Source of the DNA: Strongyloides papillosus
Lineage: Eukaryota; Nematoda; Chromadorea; Rhabditida; Strongyloididae
Length of the DNA stretch: 64,000 nucleotides
Direction of reading: 5' to 3'
NCBI GenBank assembly: GCA_005656395.1
Contig: SRSI01000035.1
Location: 372,001 to 436,000 of the forward strand
The position numbers and the translations under genes are program-made. The notes below the pieces were generated by a model. That model was given only the letters and a program-made list of their open reading frames with translations, ran no database searches and was not told where the DNA came from. Every line of letters starts with the position of its first letter. Positions within the stretch are counted from its first letter, which is position 1. Shown here one piece after another: positions 59,273-64,000 of this stretch.

Positions 59273-62200
59273 TTAAGATGAATATCTCCACTTAATATTC
59301 AATGTTTCTTTAACAAATGAAAATTCATTAACCCTTTTCTTAATTACTTGTTTTTCAGTTACAATAGTTGTATGTTTTTCTTCCTCGTTAACAGTAACTA
59401 AAACAGGGTTTCTTTGGTATTTTATACCATCTTGACGGATGACATGATACAATTCAGCAACGTATTTCAATGTATGAGCTGCATGGACATTTTTTTCATC
59501 TAATGGTGTTGATATTAATGTGCATGGCCATTGAACTGGTCTCATAGGCATTTTGATGTTATGATATGGAGAGTATTTGAGTAGATAGTCTAGACCTTTT
59601 CTATTTGGGTTTCCAAATTCCGCAAGCCAAGTAATAGCAAAGTTTAATTTAAGATATCTTACCATATCTGTTAAAGGACTATCCATAATAACTGAACCAA
59701 AAAGATCAGGTCTATATCGTGATACAACAGCTGCTAATAATCCACCATCTTCAACTCCACGGATAGCTAATTTTGCTGGTCTAGTATATTTCGTATTTAT
59801 CAAAAATTCAGCAGCAGAGATAAAGTCATTGAAAGTATTGTTCTTATTTTCAACAGAACCAGCTTTATGCCATGCTTCACCATATTCACCACCTCCTCTA
59901 ACAGCAGCAATAGCGTATATTCCATTAAAGTGAGTTACAAACATCAAATTTGAAGGAGAGTATGTTGGGAAAAATGAGTAACCAAAGGCACCATAACTTT
60001 CAAGAAGTAATGGATTTTGACCATCTAATTTTATACCCTTTCTGTGGAACATAAATATTGGAATCATAGTTCTGTCGAAACTTGGATAGTATATTGTTTT
60101 TATAACGTAATCATCTCTCTCAATTCCACTTATTTCTGTTCTCTCAACAACTCTCAATTTAAATTGTCGTTTCTTTATATACTTTAGATCTAAAGTATTT
60201 CCTGTGTAAATTATTTGTGGTACAGCTTGATTCATAACCTTAATAAAGAATCTACTATTATAAATACTTCCAGAAAACTCAACAGAATAAGATGTTTCGA
60301 AATCAAGTTGAGTAAGCATTTTGCCATTACGCTTATCATATAAGAATGCTTTATTTGTAACATTTTCCATGTAATTGACAAACAAGTATTTTTGACCAAC
60401 AGCTGTAACATTTTTGAAAAGCTTATTTTTGTCTCCTTTAATAAGTACTTTCCAATTTTTCTCGCTTTTGCCTGCGTTTCTAATGTTAATTTTAACAACT
60501 CTACCATTTGGAGCATTCTTTGTTGTCAAAAGGATGGCTTCATCATATGAAGAATCAACAATTGTATATAGTGCATCGTATTTAGTGAATAATGCTTGCA
60601 ATTTTATTCCTTTCTTTATGCTACTTTCAGAAAGTTTATATAGTCTTAAGAATTTAATACTATTAAGAGCTTCATTATCACCAAGAGAGTATTTGACAAA
60701 CAACATTCTTTCATCAGGTGATACCCATCCATCGACATATACATTAGGATTTTCATAATCTGCATCTATTAATATATCTTTCTTTTGATCTGTACCAAAT
60801 CTATGATAGAATAATGTATGATAAATATCCTTAGTAGTATTTAAAGAAGAAACAATTACTCCTTCTTTAGTAGCATATGCTGAGTAGAAGAATCCTTTTG
60901 CTCCGTAAGCAAAGCCCATAAGTCGAATATAAACATATTTTAATTCATCCTTAATTTTTTTGTAAGTTTTATCAGTTTCCTTAAATTTGATAGTACATAA
61001 GAAATTTCCTTTGACACAAAGTGTATAAGCCATGTATTTATTATCTTTAGAGAAAGAATAATGTGTAATCATTTGTTGTCCAGTACTATCAATTTTATCT
61101 ATATCAAGGAATACCTTTCCAGTACCCAAATAACCATCTCTTCTCCAAATAGAACTAAATAATGTAATTATTATACAAGAAATATCAATATAAACTTACT
61201 CTCGATCCTTAAATGCTTCACGATATCTATAGTATACATATTGGCTGCGTTTTTCAAATATACCAAGCTTGGTATAAGATGAAAAGCTTGTAATTTTTCT
61301 CTCAATATAATTTCTAATTGTTATGGAGCTCAAGTATTTGTAAGATATTTTATTAAGTTGTTTTACGAATTTCAAAGTTTTTTGGTTCTTTAAGCTTTCT
61401 AAATCTCGATAATAGTCATAAACTTCTTTTTCAGAAATTGTTTCAGAACATTTATTTTTACATCTTTCTGCTTGAACATATTCTGTTACATTAATTTTGA
61501 TTGTACTATGATATCTCTCGTAGTAATAATCCCTCCAATCATCACATTCAGTACGGCTAGGAGTTGTCGTTTTTGGTGGTCTTTTTGTTTTTCTTGGTGT
61601 TGTTGGCTTTCCATTTGATGGTGGTCTTGGTGTTGGTTTATGTGGTGGTTTAACTGGAGGTTCATGTGGTGGCTTATTTGGTGGTTTAACTGGAGGTTCA
61701 ACTGGTGGTCCATGTGGTGGTTTATGTGGTGGTTTTGTTGTTTTTGGTGGTTTATCTTCTGGTTTTGATGGTTTAGGTGGTTTATTTGTTTTTGGTGGTT
61801 TTGTTGTTTTTGGTGGTTCATCTTCTGGTCTTGATGGTTTAGGTGGTTTATTTGTTTTTGGTGGTTTTGTTGTTTTTATATCTGTTGGTGGTTTTGTTGT
61901 TGCTTGTGGTTTTGCTGGTGTTTTTGTTGATGGTTTCGATGGTTTTGATGGCTTTGGTGGCTTATCATCAGGTTTTGATGGTTTCGGTGTTGTTCCTTTT
62001 GGTGTTGTTTTTGGTTTTTTCGTTCTTTTTGTTTTTATTGTTGTTGTTGGTATTATTGTCGTTGTCTTTCCACCTGATGATGGTTTTGTTGTTCTTTGTG
62101 GTTTACCTCTTCTAGTTGTTGTTCTTGGTCCATGTGTTGTTGTTTTTTCGGGACGAGGTGGTCTTGGTTTTATTGGTTTGCAATGTGGAGGAAGTTTGTG

Positions 62201-62473
62201 ATGGTGAATGTGAATATGAATATCGGTATGCCCATCGTGTTTGACTATATGTGTGCCTTTACCTTTGTGTTTTCCTTTGCCTTTCTTTTCTCCTTTGCTT
62301 CCTTTTCCTCCTTTATATTCAACTAATGCATTATCGTTATCACTACCACTAACTTCAGTTAAACCATTTTCTTCATCTTTTTTAGTACTTTTTGGTTTTT
62401 TTGCATCAGTATACAGATAGGGTAAGAATGCCACTAAGGCAATAATATAAAATATAAGAAACTTGAAATACAT
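59273..62473 (-). CDS. Secreted prolyl-oligopeptidase-like protein 2 with long Pro/Thr/Lys-rich stalk
   Basis: Exon 1, 62473-61200, and exon 2, 61154-59273, joined in phase 2 over a 45 nt intron (GTAAGT...TTTAG), about 1051 residues. A signal peptide (FLIFYIIALVAFLPYLY) is followed by a Gly/Lys/His stretch (DIHIHIHHHK). Then comes a ~220-residue mucin-like stalk with tandem units such as TKPPKTNKPPKPSKPEDKPPK-type 21-mers, described here by pattern. From about residue 310 the fold resembles POP-like 1: propeller region, then alpha/beta-hydrolase (AVRGGGEYGE, RYRPDLFGSVI). The catalytic Ser site G-G-S-N-G-G reads G-V-E-D-G-G (Glu codon 59750-59752). A plausible Asp (PLDEKNV) and His (EEKHTT) remain. 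A peptidase using Ser is excluded, so a binding role is more likely. Confidence 0.85.
61560..62160 (-). repeat. Coding repeat tract for the Pro/Thr/Lys stalk
   Basis: Within exon 1 of POP-like 2. Dense short repeats built on P-P, T-K-P-P and K-P-S-K-P, including two 63 nt units of about 21 residues. The opposite strand gives long spurious frames here (Val/Leu-rich), which are shadows. Confidence 0.7.
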
Positions 62474-64000
62474 TGTTTAGTATGAAATGCCTAAATATAA
62501 CTCTCAAACGCTATGTATTTCTGTAAAAAAGAAATCAAAATTGAAACTGTGTCATAAAGAAATAAATTTGCCATTAAATACATTTTACAGTTTACCTGAG
62601 TTTTAAAATAAACAATAAGTCCAACCATATTTCCAGGTTAAATTAATCTTTGATTTAATAAACTTTATTAGTTTTGTATTTTTTTAAGTTCATAGTTAGG
62701 TAAATTTAAATTTTATGTTACAAGTTTATAATTTTTTGTTATATTTAATAATAGCGATTTTTGAAATCTTATTATTCAATTATTTTTTTTATTCTCTTCT
62801 ACGTATTAATTTTTAATGTTAATATTGTTTGATTTTTTTGTTGCCGTAATGATATGAAATGTTAATCATTGTATTTTTTATTGAAATATGTTTTTCAATA
62901 TTTTGCAAATGTTTTTACTGTTAATCTGTTTGCAAAAAATCATTTTGGTTTATTCATAATTTTTTTTTGTAGATAACTTATTCCTAAGATCATACACCAT
63001 TAATTATTTAAATTTTTGAGATATTGTTTAATGGCCGTAAAAAAATCCTTGACTACACATCACATAGGTAAACGTAGCATCAAATTTACGAAAATATTTT
63101 TTAATGTTCTGTCACGAGTTTTGTTCCAATGTTTTAAATCTTATGTTTGCAATTATTATAATATATCAAATTTCATTATTTTACTTTAATCATATTCTTT
63201 TACATTATTTAAAAATGAGAATTTGTAACACTTTAAAAGGTTAGCAAATTAAGAATTTCTCTAGGGAATTTTTAAATGTGAGAATATTCTTAAATTAAAA
63301 TTATAGATATTTATTTTTTGCATTATCATTGACAAGTTATTTTGGAGTGTCTGGAATACTATCTTTGTCCATAATGACATCAAACATAACTGATTAGACA
63401 TTGAGAAAGCAAAAAAAACAAATATTTGACTTATAATTTTTTTTATGAAGATGTAAGAATATAATGTGTAACTTTTCTTAATTTTATTTTTTATGTCAAG
63501 TTGTGTAAAGAACTATTGTTTTGAGAAAATGGTTAACATATTGCTCTTAGGAGAATTTTTGAATCCCTCACTCTCAAGACAAATTTCTTTCTTTATATTT
63601 TCTTAAAATAAATCGATATATCAATTTATTTTAATGATTGAATAATTGGAGTACTATAATGATCATAATATCCGCAAATGCGAATTTTTTTAGTAATTAT
63701 AATAAGACTAACTATTCGATTAACATAACTTTATCTGTCATTAAGATTAAAATAGAGAAACAATTAATAATCAATTCCTAGAATTTTTCTATCAATTTTA
63801 CTTGTCTTTATACTTTCTCTTCTGCATTATCATAATCAAAAGTTCTACGAAATTTTTGATTTTTACCTACAACATCAGTATGATATAAAAGGCGTTTTGA
63901 TGGAAACATCGTTTAACAATCAATGTAGTGAAGAACAACAAGGAAACCAGATAGAGAATTCCTTCTAAGTTTGAAGCAATCTACAGTATTTTTTTTAAAA
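62474..64000. other. Right-end intergenic region
   Basis: Upstream region of POP-like 2 and beyond. AT-rich, with no ORF over 60 codons. Near the right edge, TATAAAA at about 63883-63889 is followed at 63900 by an ATG with a 22-codon frame (METSFNNQCSEEQQ...). This might be the first exon of a plus-strand gene cut off by the window end. It is too short to call. Confidence 0.4.

Noticed and set aside
61843..62326. Val/Leu-rich plus-strand frames
   Set aside because: Antisense of the Pro/Thr/Lys stalk of POP-like 2.

Overview
This 64 kb window is nuclear DNA from a very AT-rich parasitic nematode. Genes have mostly 35-60 nt GT-AG introns. The gene content (astacin metalloproteases, prolyl-oligopeptidase-like proteins, transthyretin-like proteins, serpentine receptors, DEG/ENaC channels and an MLT-10-like moulting protein, most in tandem) fits clade IV Strongyloides or a close relative. 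That assignment is inferred from family content and base composition, not from a database match. I saw no tRNA, rRNA, CRISPR or bacterial feature.

Layout: 0.2-2.9 kb, a repeat-rich stretch bounded by inverted repeats, with a foldback element nested inside. 3.6-6.4 kb, two divergent serpentine receptors. 6.6-8.7 kb, an MLT-10-like L-S-P-repeat protein. 9.2-12.2 kb, two astacins with EGF and CUB domains. 12.8-15.3 kb, two genes I do not recognise. 15.6-24.1 kb, four DEG/ENaC copies on a 2.3 kb period, the third a pseudogene. 25.6-28.9 kb, Golgi alpha-mannosidase II. 30.2-46.7 kb, three tandem micro-exon genes. 49.2-52.6 kb, three secreted transthyretin-like genes. 53.9-62.5 kb, two secreted prolyl-oligopeptidase-like genes with replaced catalytic serines, flanking a secreted Glu-rich protein.

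The most striking region is 30.2-46.7 kb. Three head-to-tail paralogues each encode a secreted low-complexity protein of about 660-760 residues split over 36-45 exons, many of them 9-45 nt. After a phase-0 first intron, essentially every intron is phase 1 and every internal exon a multiple of three, so almost any exon could be skipped without changing frame. Exons alternate between Lys-rich and Asp/Gly-rich segments and end in an Asn/Gly/Met-rich tail with a conserved C-terminal module. All three carry a TATA box exactly 36 nt before the ATG, and a ~135 nt intron that looks divisible at two zero-length AG|GT points. The layout recalls micro-exon genes of schistosomes and the many-small-exon effector genes of some insects. 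I do not recognise the proteins and know of no described nematode counterpart.

Taken together the window looks like a parasitism-type locus: secreted proteins expanded in tandem, with gene conversion, pseudogenes and catalytically dead enzymes, interspersed with ordinary genes such as the mannosidase.
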